64,000 nucleotides of DNA. Source: an uncultured Clostridia bacterium (GTDB lineage Bacteria > Bacillota > Clostridia > Oscillospirales > Ruminococcaceae). The notes beneath the pieces are model-generated. The model searched no databases. It worked only from the letters and a program-made list of their open reading frames with translations, and was not told the origin of the DNA. Shown here one piece after another: positions 25,615 through 33,475 of the stretch (its first letter is position 1; each line of letters opens with the position of its first letter). The position numbers and the translations under genes are program-made. The stretch covers positions 62,001 to 126,000 of the forward strand of contig CANDEV010000005.1 in the NCBI GenBank assembly GCA_947383835.1, given 5' to 3'.

Positions 25615-26238
25615 ATGACAGGCGATACTTTAAACAAAAAAACAGGCGTTATAAGTTCGACAGTGAATGTTATATCGGTAGTCGGTTTTGCGGTATCCAT
25701 GCTTGCGGGAATTGATTTTTGTCAATATCTTTTTTCGATTTTCATAGCTTTCAGTTTTGTGACAATGATGTGCTGCTACGGGTTTTATGCGGACAGCTCA
25801 AGAAAAATTCCGGGAATATGCGCCGCCGTTTTTTCGGCAATATACGCCGCAATAATTTTACTTGTGTATTTTTCGCAGCTTACAACAGTCCGTTATTCCG
25901 AGCTTAGCGGGGAGGCTGCAATGCTGCTTGATTTTAAGCGATTGGGTCTTATGTTTAATTATGACCTGCTTGGTTATGCCAATATGGGACTTTCAACCTT
26001 TTTTGCGGGTTTAACTGTTATCCCCAACGGCAAAGCCGACAAATGGACGAAATATCTCCTTATGATACACGGCGTTTTCTTTCTGTCTTGCCTTATCGTT
26101 CCAATGCTCGGCGTATTCAAGCCGAAAGCAGACAGCTCGGACAACGTTACAGGCGTGATACTTCTTACATTTTGGTGCGTTTATTTTATTCCGACAGGTA
26201 TTTTATCGGCGTTGCATTTTTCACGAAAGGAGACTTGA
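25615..26238 (+). CDS. Hypothetical six-helix membrane protein
   Basis: A 207-aa protein with about six hydrophobic segments, for example VISVVGFAVSMLAGI, YLFSIFIAFSFVTMMCCYGF and AVFSAIYAAIILLVYF. No family recognised. It starts 2 bp after the HAD stop, its ribosome site TTGGAGG lying inside that gene, and ends 1 bp before the GNAT start. The three genes form one operon. Confidence 0.75.
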   Translation: MTGDTLNKKTGVISSTVNVISVVGFAVSMLAGIDFCQYLFSIFIAFSFVTMMCCYGFYADSSRKIPGICAAVFSAIYAAIILLVYFSQLTTVRYSELSGEAAMLLDFKRLGLMFNYDLLGYANMGLSTFFAGLTVIPNGKADKWTKYLLMIHGVFFLSCLIVPMLGVFKPKADSSDNVTGVILLTFWCVYFIPTGILSALHFSRKET

Positions 26239-26239
26239 A

Positions 26240-26680
26240 ATGGAAATCAGAAAAATGACAATTGAAGATTACGAAGCAGTTTACGAATTGTGGCTGTCCT
26301 GCAAGGGCATGGGTCTGAATACCGTTGACGACTCGCGTGACGGCATTGAAAGATTTCTGAACCGCAACCCCGATACCTGCTTTGTTTCAGAAAGGGACGG
26401 CAAAATTGTCGGCGCAATAATCGCAGGCAGCGACGGCAGACGGGGATATATCTACCATACAGCGGTAAGTCCCGGCCAAAGGAGGCAGGGGATAGCCTCA
26501 AAGCTTGTGGACGCGGCAATGTCCGCGCTTGAAAATATAGGCATAACAAAAGCCGCCCTTGTAGTCTTTGACCGAAACACCGACGGCAACTCATTCTGGG
26601 AAAATGCGGGGTTTTCCGTTCGGGAGGATTTGGTTTACAGAAACAAGTCCATTGCCGATATGGTGAGGATAGATACATAA
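26240..26680 (+). CDS. GNAT N-acetyltransferase
   Basis: A 146-aa acetyltransferase of the YpeA-like type. The acetyl-CoA binding motif is HTAVSPGQRRQGIASKLVDAA and the C-terminal helix is FWENAGFSVREDLVYRNK. Coupled to the preceding membrane-protein gene (stop and start 1 bp apart). Substrate unknown; small-molecule or protein N-terminal acetylation are both possible. Confidence 0.88.
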   Translation: MEIRKMTIEDYEAVYELWLSCKGMGLNTVDDSRDGIERFLNRNPDTCFVSERDGKIVGAIIAGSDGRRGYIYHTAVSPGQRRQGIASKLVDAAMSALENIGITKAALVVFDRNTDGNSFWENAGFSVREDLVYRNKSIADMVRIDT

Positions 26681-26718
26681 TATAAATTTAATTTTTTATT
26701 TGGAAAGGAAATGAAGTT

Positions 26719-26904
26719 ATGGAGAAAAAATTAAAAATAATTGTTGAGAATTGTCCTAAAAATCACAAATGTCCCGCTGTACGCGTTTGTCCCGTTGGAG
26801 CTTTGAGCCAAAAGGATTTTGACGCGCCAGAGATAGACCATGACAAGTGCATCAAATGCGGGAAGTGTTCAAATCTCTGCCCTAAAAAAGCATTGGTGCT
26901 GTAA
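26719..26904 (+). CDS. Small 4Fe-4S ferredoxin-like protein
   Basis: A 61-aa protein with one classic cluster site CIKCGKCSNLCP near the C-terminus and an irregular N-terminal Cys set CPKNHKCPAVRVCP (C-x5-C-x5-C). It may hold one or two [4Fe-4S] clusters and act as a small electron carrier. GGAAAGGAAAT precedes the ATG. It is followed closely by a HIT gene. Confidence 0.88.
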   Translation: MEKKLKIIVENCPKNHKCPAVRVCPVGALSQKDFDAPEIDHDKCIKCGKCSNLCPKKALVL

Positions 26905-26953
26905 AATATCAATTTGGCATACATATAAATCGGAAGTTGGGAAAACGGTTAGA

Positions 26954-27349
26954 ATGAGCGAATGTGTTTTTTGTGATAAGAATAAAATAACAACCGATTT
27001 TGTATATGAAGATAATTCGGTTATGGCATTTATGGACAGCGAGCCGATAAATGAGGGTCATATATTAGTAATTCCCAAGGAGCATTATCTTGATATAGAT
27101 GAAGTGCCCGATGAGATACTTGCACATCTAATGATAGTTTCAAAGAAAATTGCAGCGGCTTTAAAGGAAATTTACAAGCCAAACGGATACAGTATCATGC
27201 AAAACGGCGGGGAATTTAATGATGTAGGTCATTTTCATTTGCATATATTTCCCAGATATAAAGGGGACGGTTTTGGATGGACATATGGCAGTGCAGGCAT
27301 AGAAGTAAATAAAGAAGCTGCGAAAAGAATAAGAGACAGAATTTGTTGA
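26954..27349 (+). CDS. HIT-family protein 1
   Basis: A 131-aa histidine-triad nucleotide hydrolase/transferase. It has an N-terminal CVFCDKNK (a Cys pair as in zinc-binding HITs), EGHILVIPKEH, and the active-site triad HFHLHIFPRYKGD. It cleaves nucleoside phosphoramidates or dinucleoside polyphosphates in the family. The start at 26954 is chosen by homology to the C-x-x-C start; the upstream frame overlaps the ferredoxin gene. A second HIT lies at 35987-36388. Confidence 0.9.
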   Translation: MSECVFCDKNKITTDFVYEDNSVMAFMDSEPINEGHILVIPKEHYLDIDEVPDEILAHLMIVSKKIAAALKEIYKPNGYSIMQNGGEFNDVGHFHLHIFPRYKGDGFGWTYGSAGIEVNKEAAKRIRDRIC

Positions 27350-27420
27350 AATTAAATTTGTCGAAATTTTATAAATGATGAGGACAGACACACAATTTAT
27401 AAATCAGTTGCGGAGGAAAA

Positions 27421-28044
27421 ATGAATATAGCTTTATACTCGGATAAGATTGATGAATATTTAAAGCATGATGATGTGATAGATTATGAAAATGGAGCTAT
27501 TGCAGAACTTGCTGATAAATTATTTAAAAAAACAAATAATGAGGTTGATTTCATAAAAGCAGCTTATGAATTTGTCAGAGATAATATTTCTCATTCGGCG
27601 GATATAAATGAAGATGCAGTTACGTGTACCGCTTCGGAGGTACTGAAAGCCGGTCATGGGATTTGTTTTGCAAAATCTCACTTGCTGGCTGCCTTACTGC
27701 GGTGTAAATCTGTTCCGTCGGGCTTTTGTTATCAAAAGATAATTTTAGACGATGAAACAGCTCCCGTTTTAGTATATCACGGACTGAACGGTGTATATAT
27801 TAAAGACTGTCAAAAATGGATAAGGCTTGACGCAAGAGGCAATAAAAACGGTGTGAACGCACAGTTTTCCGTAGAAACGGAACAGCTTGCGTATCCGATA
27901 CGTCAGAAAATGGGAGAGGAAGATAACCTTACGGTATACCCAGACCCCGATATAAAGATAGTGGAAAAATTAAGAAAAATTAAAACAAGAACAGAACTTT
28001 GGGATAATCTTCCTAATGAACTTGAATATGACAGACAGCATTAA
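27421..28044 (+). CDS. Transglutaminase-like domain protein
   Basis: A 207-aa soluble protein with a papain-like transglutaminase core. The catalytic Cys is in GHGICFAKSHLLAALLR, His in YHGLNGVYI, Asp in WIRLDARGNK. The N-terminus FIKAAYEFVRDNISHSAD is typical. GCGGAGG precedes the ATG. The gene is AT-rich. Role unknown: the family includes proteases and peptide cyclisation enzymes. Confidence 0.85.
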   Translation: MNIALYSDKIDEYLKHDDVIDYENGAIAELADKLFKKTNNEVDFIKAAYEFVRDNISHSADINEDAVTCTASEVLKAGHGICFAKSHLLAALLRCKSVPSGFCYQKIILDDETAPVLVYHGLNGVYIKDCQKWIRLDARGNKNGVNAQFSVETEQLAYPIRQKMGEEDNLTVYPDPDIKIVEKLRKIKTRTELWDNLPNELEYDRQH

Positions 28045-28126
28045 ATCCATGTTTATGGAAATCTTATAATTTGAAATAAAAAAGAAAATGATATATTTAA
28101 AATGCTGTTAATTTATGGAGGAGCAT

Positions 28127-28972
28127 GTGAAATATCTGATAGAATTAGAAAATGCAGTATCGGACGCTTGTTATAAAGAACGTCATGTTTATTGTATATG
28201 CAAAAAAACAGTTTATAAAATTGACAAAGAAACCAAAACAATTGCATACAAAAAAGAAATATTTGAAAAAGACGGACTGGCAAGAATTTTAATTGCCGAC
28301 AAAAATCGTATCTTTATAAGTGATTTCTGTACCTTATATGTTTTGAACGAAGAAAATTTTGAAATTGTCGTAAAAATGAAACTCGGAGAGGATTTAAGTT
28401 CGGACATCTGCGGAATGACTGTCGATGATAAGAATATATATTGTTCTATTCGTAACGGAAAGATAATAACTGTTGACAAAAACTCTTTCGGTAAAAATGA
28501 GTATGATATTTCCGACGCCAGTATGTGGAGATTAAAAATATATGATAAATATTTGCTGTGTGGGACAGTAGACGGGCAGTTACTGTTATTGGACAGGAAT
28601 ACGATGTCCGCAGAGAAAAAGCTGATTTTAAGCAAACAAAATGTCAGAAGCTTGTATATAAACGGTACAATATTGTACGCTGCCTGTCAGGATAAAAAGC
28701 TATTTAAAATAGACTTGTCAAAATTTGAAATAATCCAATTTCAAAAAAATGTGCATAAGAAAATGTTTGACTGTGTCGGATCATTTGATGATATATTAGT
28801 TACGGTTTCTTATCCTTGCAGTGAAATTGCTTTATGGGATATGAATACGCTGGAAAAAAGAAAAGAAATCAAAACCCCGTTAAGTCTCAGCGGAAATGCT
28901 TGTGTTGAAGAAAATAAATTGTATATAACTTCCCGAAATATTTATGGGGTCGGAATAATTTATTTAAATTAA
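28127..28972 (+). CDS. Hypothetical beta-propeller protein
   Basis: A soluble protein of about 281 aa made of repeated short beta blades, each ending like VYKIDKETKTI, LYVLNEENF, IITVDKNSF, LLLLDRNTM, LFKIDLSKF or IALWDMNTL. This is a WD40/PQQ-like propeller of about six or seven blades. GTG 28127 lies 3-5 bp after GGAGGAG; ATG 28115 overlaps that site and is less likely. Probably a scaffold or binding protein. AT-rich, with its neighbours looks acquired. Confidence 0.65.
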   Translation: MKYLIELENAVSDACYKERHVYCICKKTVYKIDKETKTIAYKKEIFEKDGLARILIADKNRIFISDFCTLYVLNEENFEIVVKMKLGEDLSSDICGMTVDDKNIYCSIRNGKIITVDKNSFGKNEYDISDASMWRLKIYDKYLLCGTVDGQLLLLDRNTMSAEKKLILSKQNVRSLYINGTILYAACQDKKLFKIDLSKFEIIQFQKNVHKKMFDCVGSFDDILVTVSYPCSEIALWDMNTLEKRKEIKTPLSLSGNACVEENKLYITSRNIYGVGIIYLN

Positions 28973-28993
28973 AAATAAAAAGGAGAATCGAGT

Positions 28994-29557
28994 ATGAACT
29001 ACAGCATTAAAGAAGTTGCGGAAAGACTTATAGGTCTCCGCGAAATTGTCGGAATATCCGCCGAAGAAATGGCGAAAAAAACCGATTGCACCACTGAAGA
29101 ATACGCTCTTATCGAAAGGGGCGAAAAAGATTTCTCGGTAACATTTGTTTACAAGTGCGCTGAAATTCTCGGCGTGGACATTGTGGAGCTGCTGACAGGC
29201 GACACCCCTAAGCTTAAACGCTACTGCGTTGTGAGAAAGGGTACGGGACTCCCCGTTAAACGCCGCGAGGGTTTTGAGTATCAGCACCTTGCCTACCTTT
29301 TCAAGGATAAAAAGATCGAGCCGTTCCTTGTTATCGCGCCCTATATCGAGGAGGAGCAGGACAAGCCTATTTCTCTTTCCGTCCACGAGGGTCAGGAGTA
29401 CGACTATATCCTGTCGGGTTCTCTCAAAGTGGTTATCGATGGCAAAACAAAGATATTCACCGCAGGGGACTCCATAATTTACGATTCAAGCGCGCCTCAC
29501 GGCATGATAGCCACAGGCGGAGAAAAATGCGAATTTTTGGCAATACTTATTAAGTAG
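28994..29557 (+). CDS. XRE-cupin transcriptional regulator
   Basis: A 187-aa fusion. The N-terminal XRE HTH (IVGISAEEMAKKTDCTTEEYALIERG, residues about 15-65) is joined to a C-terminal cupin sensor (HEGQEYDYILSGSLKVVIDG, GDSIIYDSSAPHG). Such regulators often control the adjacent metabolic gene. It lies 140 bp upstream of the AMP-forming ligase, with an R1 element between, so it probably controls that gene. Confidence 0.9.
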   Translation: MNYSIKEVAERLIGLREIVGISAEEMAKKTDCTTEEYALIERGEKDFSVTFVYKCAEILGVDIVELLTGDTPKLKRYCVVRKGTGLPVKRREGFEYQHLAYLFKDKKIEPFLVIAPYIEEEQDKPISLSVHEGQEYDYILSGSLKVVIDGKTKIFTAGDSIIYDSSAPHGMIATGGEKCEFLAILIK

Positions 29558-29645
29558 CGGGCGGGGAAGCCACCGCGGGTAGTGTCCCCCCAATGTTAAA
29601 AATAATCAACTGCTAATTTATCAAGCCCCCAAGGGGCGGGCGAGG
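29558..29645 (+). repeat. R1 copy 4, directly after the cupin regulator
   Basis: Begins at the TAG stop. First hairpin GCGG...CCGC (29561-29576), core AGTGTCCCCCCAATGTTAAA, second hairpin GCCCC-CAA-GGGGC (29625-29637). Same orientation as the gene before it. Confidence 0.75.
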
Positions 29646-29696
29646 ATATTATGACCTCTGATTTATATTTTCAAATATGGAAAGGACTGTTTAAAA

Positions 29697-31355
29697 ATGG
29701 ATATGAACGACTTTTACAAAAGATTTATAAAGGACACCTTTGACGAAAACGGTGTTCTTACAAAGATAGAATGTACCGTCCCCGAAAACTTCAATTTCGG
29801 CTACGACGTTATTGACGAGATAGCAAGGCTTGATCCCGACCGCCGCGCGCTGGTGTGGGTGAATGAAGCAGGAGAGGAGCATACATTTACCTACTCCGAG
29901 CTTATGAAAAAGTCCAACCAAACGGCAAATATGCTTCTTGCCCACGGTATCAAAAAGGGGGACAAGGTCATTTCCGTGCTTAAAAGGCACTATCAGTTCT
30001 GGTTTCTGACCATTGCGCTTTGCAAGATCGGCGCGGTAATTATTCCTGCAACCAATCAGCTTATGAAAAAGGACTACACCTACCGCTTCAAGGCTGCGGA
30101 CGTTAAGTACGTAGTTGCGACTGCCGAGGGCGAGGTCATAGACCATATTGAGGAGGCAATCGGCGAGTACGGCGGAATTACTGAGAAATACGTTGTCCGC
30201 GGCGAAAAGGAGGGCTGGGTGTCCTTTGACAAAGAGATAGAAAAATTCCCCGACACGCTGGAGCGTATCCCCAACAATGTGGAGGACGATATGCTGCTGT
30301 ACTTCACAAGCGGTACGACGGGTTACCCCAAAATGGTGCTCCACAATCATTATTACGCTATAGGTCACATTCAGACTGCGAAGCACTGGCACAATATTAT
30401 GGACGATACCCTGCACTTTACCATTTCAGAGTCGGGCTGGGGCAAGTGTATGTGGGGCAAGATGTACGGTCAGTTCACCTGCGCGGCGGCCATTTTTGTG
30501 TACGACTTCAACCGTTTCCATTCGGCGGACATTTTGCAGAAAATTCAGGATTACAAGGTAACTTCCCTGTGCGCGCCTCCCACAATGTTCCGTATGTTCA
30601 TCAAGGAGGGCATAGAGGGGTACGACCTGTCGGGACTTAAATACTCCACAATTGCAGGAGAAGCCCTTAACCCCGAGGTGTACAACCGCTGGCTGGAGTA
30701 CACAGGCTTGAAGCTTATGGAGGGCTTCGGTCAGACGGAGACCACTCTTGTTGTGGCAAACCTCCCCGGAATGGAGCCTAAACCCGGTTCTATGGGCAAG
30801 CCTACACCGCTTTACAATGTTGATATTGTGGACGAGGACGGCAATTCTCTCCCTGCCGGCGAAACGGGCGAAATTGTTATCCGTACCAAAAACAACAAGC
30901 AGGTTGGTATGTTCAAGGAGTACTACAAAAATCCCGAGGAGACCCAAAATGCCTGGCATGACGATATGTACCACACAGGCGATACTGCATGGAGGGACGA
31001 GGACGGCTACTATTGGTACGTGGGACGCACCGACGACGTTATCAAGGCTTCAGGCTACCGCATAGGACCGTTTGAAATTGAAAGCGTCCTTATGGAACAC
31101 CCCGCTGTTCTTGAAGTTGCGGTAACGGGCGCGAAAGACCCTATCAGAGGTCAGGTGGTAAAGGCAACCATAGTCCTCACAAAGGATTATAAGGATAAGG
31201 GCGATGATGCTCTCGTCAAGGAATTGCAGGAGCACGTTAAGAAAAACACCGCTCCGTATAAATATCCAAGAATTGTGGAATTTGTGGACGAGCTTCCAAA
31301 AACAATAAGCGGAAAGATCAGACGTGTTGCTATCCGTGACAAGGACAATAAGTGA
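29697..31355 (+). CDS. AMP-forming acyl-CoA synthetase
   Basis: A 552-aa ANL-superfamily ligase. P-loop TSGTTGYPKMV, GEALNPEVYNRW, the adenylate motif GFGQTETT, YHTGDTAWRDEDGY, GRTDDVIKASGYRIGPFEIE and the C-terminal catalytic Lys in PKTISGKIRR. It most resembles the acetyl/medium-chain acyl-CoA synthetases found in gut Clostridia, activating a short or medium carboxylic acid. Substrate unresolved. Possibly controlled by the XRE-cupin protein encoded upstream. Confidence 0.92.
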   Translation: MDMNDFYKRFIKDTFDENGVLTKIECTVPENFNFGYDVIDEIARLDPDRRALVWVNEAGEEHTFTYSELMKKSNQTANMLLAHGIKKGDKVISVLKRHYQFWFLTIALCKIGAVIIPATNQLMKKDYTYRFKAADVKYVVATAEGEVIDHIEEAIGEYGGITEKYVVRGEKEGWVSFDKEIEKFPDTLERIPNNVEDDMLLYFTSGTTGYPKMVLHNHYYAIGHIQTAKHWHNIMDDTLHFTISESGWGKCMWGKMYGQFTCAAAIFVYDFNRFHSADILQKIQDYKVTSLCAPPTMFRMFIKEGIEGYDLSGLKYSTIAGEALNPEVYNRWLEYTGLKLMEGFGQTETTLVVANLPGMEPKPGSMGKPTPLYNVDIVDEDGNSLPAGETGEIVIRTKNNKQVGMFKEYYKNPEETQNAWHDDMYHTGDTAWRDEDGYYWYVGRTDDVIKASGYRIGPFEIESVLMEHPAVLEVAVTGAKDPIRGQVVKATIVLTKDYKDKGDDALVKELQEHVKKNTAPYKYPRIVEFVDELPKTISGKIRRVAIRDKDNK

Positions 31356-31370
31356 TTTTTTAAATTATGT

Positions 31371-31400
31371 AAGCCTCGGAAGATTTTTCCGAGGCTTTAT
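31371..31400 (+). terminator. Terminator after the acyl-CoA synthetase
   Basis: AAGCCTCGGA / TCCGAGGCTT stem with an AGATTTT loop, followed by TATATTTT. It lies between convergent genes. Confidence 0.8.
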
Positions 31401-31413
31401 ATTTTGTAGGAAA

Positions 31414-32265
31414 CTATATCCTGCCAGTTACGGTAAGAACGGCAGTACCTGGGTTTACAGTCCAAACGCCGGTTGTGGGGCTCTGCGTGAATGTTGCAGC
31501 GGGAACGCTTACAACTCCGGCAGCAGTTCTGAATACGCCTGTCGTCTCGTTATAGGAGTAGCTTGTTTCGGGAAGCGTCTCGCCGTTGAGAGTTACAGTG
31601 ATGTCCGAAAGCACAGGTGTAAATGTGTCCGTAATGAAAATATTATCGGCTGTGTCCGTAGCTGTATTGCCTGTATTCTGAACGGTAATTGTATAAGTCA
31701 CCAGACCGTTTTCATTTACCGTTGTGGGCGAAAGAGCCTTGACGATAGAAAGATTTGGTCTGTTTTCAACAGTTATAAGCTCGTCGTCGCTGATAGGAGT
31801 AGTAACTCCCGCACCCGATACAGTCGCGGTATTGCGTATAGTCGAGCCTGACGCAAGAGGCGCGTAGCTGTTTACGTCCGTTTCATAAACAATGGTGACA
31901 TTGCTGTTTGCGGGAACGTTTATTCCTGTAAGGGTAAGAGGATTTGTCGAATTAACGGCGGGCGGGGTTTGGAGTTCGCCGTTGACAAAGTACCGCAGGG
32001 AATTTGCCCTGTAGGTCAGAGGAACAACATTTGTCGCGCCGTTTCTGTATGAGCCGAGATTGTCGGTCAGGGTAAGTCCCGTAAAGGGTGCAGTACCTGA
32101 GTTTTTGATGTTCACGATATAAGTTATATTGTCGTTTCCGCCGTATGTGGAGGTAACGGCAGTTTTTGTCATAGCAAGGGTGTCAACTATTTCGCCTGTG
32201 GTAATGTTTGAATTTATAAGATTTCCGTTATAGGAAAGTGTCGCCTGATTGTAAAATGAAGCCAT
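31414..32265 (-). CDS. DUF11-repeat protein without signal peptide
   Basis: A 283-aa protein with two DUF11 beta-sandwich repeats. The first is at about 30-150 (MTKTAVTSTYGGNDNITYIV, LTDNLGS) and the second at about 170-283 (SIVKALSPTTVNENGLVTYT, ITDTFTP). It is very rich in Thr, Asn and Ser. CAGGAGG precedes the ATG. DUF11 usually occurs in exported surface proteins, but no signal peptide or anchor is visible here. Related clostridial genes are often linked to spores; that is a guess in this case. Confidence 0.8.
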   Translation of the reverse strand: MASFYNQATLSYNGNLINSNITTGEIVDTLAMTKTAVTSTYGGNDNITYIVNIKNSGTAPFTGLTLTDNLGSYRNGATNVVPLTYRANSLRYFVNGELQTPPAVNSTNPLTLTGINVPANSNVTIVYETDVNSYAPLASGSTIRNTATVSGAGVTTPISDDELITVENRPNLSIVKALSPTTVNENGLVTYTITVQNTGNTATDTADNIFITDTFTPVLSDITVTLNGETLPETSYSYNETTGVFRTAAGVVSVPAATFTQSPTTGVWTVNPGTAVLTVTGRI

Positions 32266-32435
32266 ATATTTTTCCTCCTGATTTTATTGAGGGCATTGCT
32301 CCTCTCTATAATATATGACATTGTTTTCATTAAGGTTACAATTTGCTTTAGGTGTACCGTTTGGCTTATTTTGTCTGATTTGCATATTTGTTTTAAGTAA
32401 ATGCTGTTTAAATTTCCGAAAATATAACTATATAC

Positions 32436-32464
32436 TTGACAACTATTACGGTTAGTGATATATT
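32436..32464 (+). promoter_or_regulatory. Promoter of the padR-DUF2812 operon
   Basis: TTGACA (32436-32441), 17 bp and TATATT (32459-32464). TTATTACAGTAAACGTAGTAAAA just downstream (from 32465) contains repeated TA-GTAA steps that could bind PadR. Confidence 0.6.
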
Positions 32465-32500
32465 TATTACAGTAAACGTAGTAAAAGGGAGGGTGATACT

Positions 32501-32833
32501 TTGCGGGACAGCGTTAAGGGCGGCGCATTGACAGAGGTTACTTTTTATATTTTGCTTTCTCTTTATGATCCGAAGCACGGTTACGCCATTATGCAGTTTA
32601 TCGAGGAAAAAACCTCGGGGCGGCTTGTTTTGGGCGCGGGAACTTTATACGGCGCGCTGAATATTTTGCAGGAAAAAGGTTGGATAGCCCCTTGCGAAAA
32701 AAACGCCCGCGGAAAAACCGAGAGCAGAAAAAAGGAGTATCTTATTACTCCTACAGGAAAGGAAATTGCCGAAAATGAGCTTCGCAGACTTTGCGAGCTT
32801 ACGGCAATTGCAAAAGAAATTATGGGAGGATAA
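32501..32833 (+). CDS. PadR-family transcriptional regulator
   Basis: A 110-aa winged-helix repressor: ALTEVTFYILLSLYDPKHGYAIM, the recognition helix LGAGTLYGALNILQEKGW, wing and TPTGKEIAENELRRL. TTG start at 32501 with GGGAGGG 7 bp upstream. It is followed after 5 bp by a DUF2812 gene, a very common pairing in Firmicutes. Autorepression is expected. Confidence 0.9.
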   Translation: MRDSVKGGALTEVTFYILLSLYDPKHGYAIMQFIEEKTSGRLVLGAGTLYGALNILQEKGWIAPCEKNARGKTESRKKEYLITPTGKEIAENELRRLCELTAIAKEIMGG

Positions 32834-32838
32834 TAGTT

Positions 32839-33426
32839 ATGAAAAAATATCGTTTTTTCGGAAGTTTTTTGTCCGCACAGGAAAAATGGCTTAATAAAAT
32901 GGCTTCACAAGGGTATAGGCTTGTTCGTACAGAAAAGCTTATTTATGAATTTGAAGAATGTCAGCCGAATGAATTTCAATATTATGTGGAATTTATCGGA
33001 GAGAAATCCAAAGAACACGCCGAAGAATATAAACGCTTTCTTGAAGATGAAATGGGTTATAGGGTAATGTATAAGAATATAAATCTAAATTATTCTGTCG
33101 GAAAAGTCAGATACAGACCATGGGCTGAAAAAGGCGGCAGGATAGCGACTAATTCTTCAACATTCAATCGGGAATTGTTTATAGTTGAAAAGAAAAAGGA
33201 TGAAAAGCCATTTGAATTGCACACATCGTATGATGATATGATCTCTTATTACAAAATTTTGCAAAAGCCATGGCTGACAATGGCAATAGTTTTTGGTATT
33301 TTGGGAATTGCAATGCATTCTGTTTTGTTCGGAGCCTTTGCAGCGGTTACTCTTATACCTGCTATAATGTATCAAATATCTGCTGCAAAAATAAAACGCG
33401 AAGCAATTACCAAAGAAAGCGAATAA
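32839..33426 (+). CDS. DUF2812 membrane protein
   Basis: A 195-aa protein. The N-terminal DUF2812 segment reads KKYRFFGSFLSAQEKWLNKM, ASQGYRL, QYYVEFIG. The C-terminus has two adjacent hydrophobic helices (WLTMAIVFGILGIAMHSVLF and GAFAAVTLIPAIMYQIS). It pairs with PadR and is probably an envelope-stress or antimicrobial-response protein by association; the exact role is unknown. Start at 32839. Confidence 0.85.
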   Translation: MKKYRFFGSFLSAQEKWLNKMASQGYRLVRTEKLIYEFEECQPNEFQYYVEFIGEKSKEHAEEYKRFLEDEMGYRVMYKNINLNYSVGKVRYRPWAEKGGRIATNSSTFNRELFIVEKKKDEKPFELHTSYDDMISYYKILQKPWLTMAIVFGILGIAMHSVLFGAFAAVTLIPAIMYQISAAKIKREAITKESE

Positions 33427-33440
33427 AATTACAAAAAAAT

Positions 33441-33475
33441 ACCGCGCGGACAATAAGTCCGCGCGGTTGACTTTT
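33441..33475. terminator. Bidirectional terminator
   Basis: Perfect stem ACCGCGCGGAC-AATAA-GTCCGCGCGGT (33441-33467) with A/T tracts on both sides, between converging DUF2812 and GH31 genes. Confidence 0.85.
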
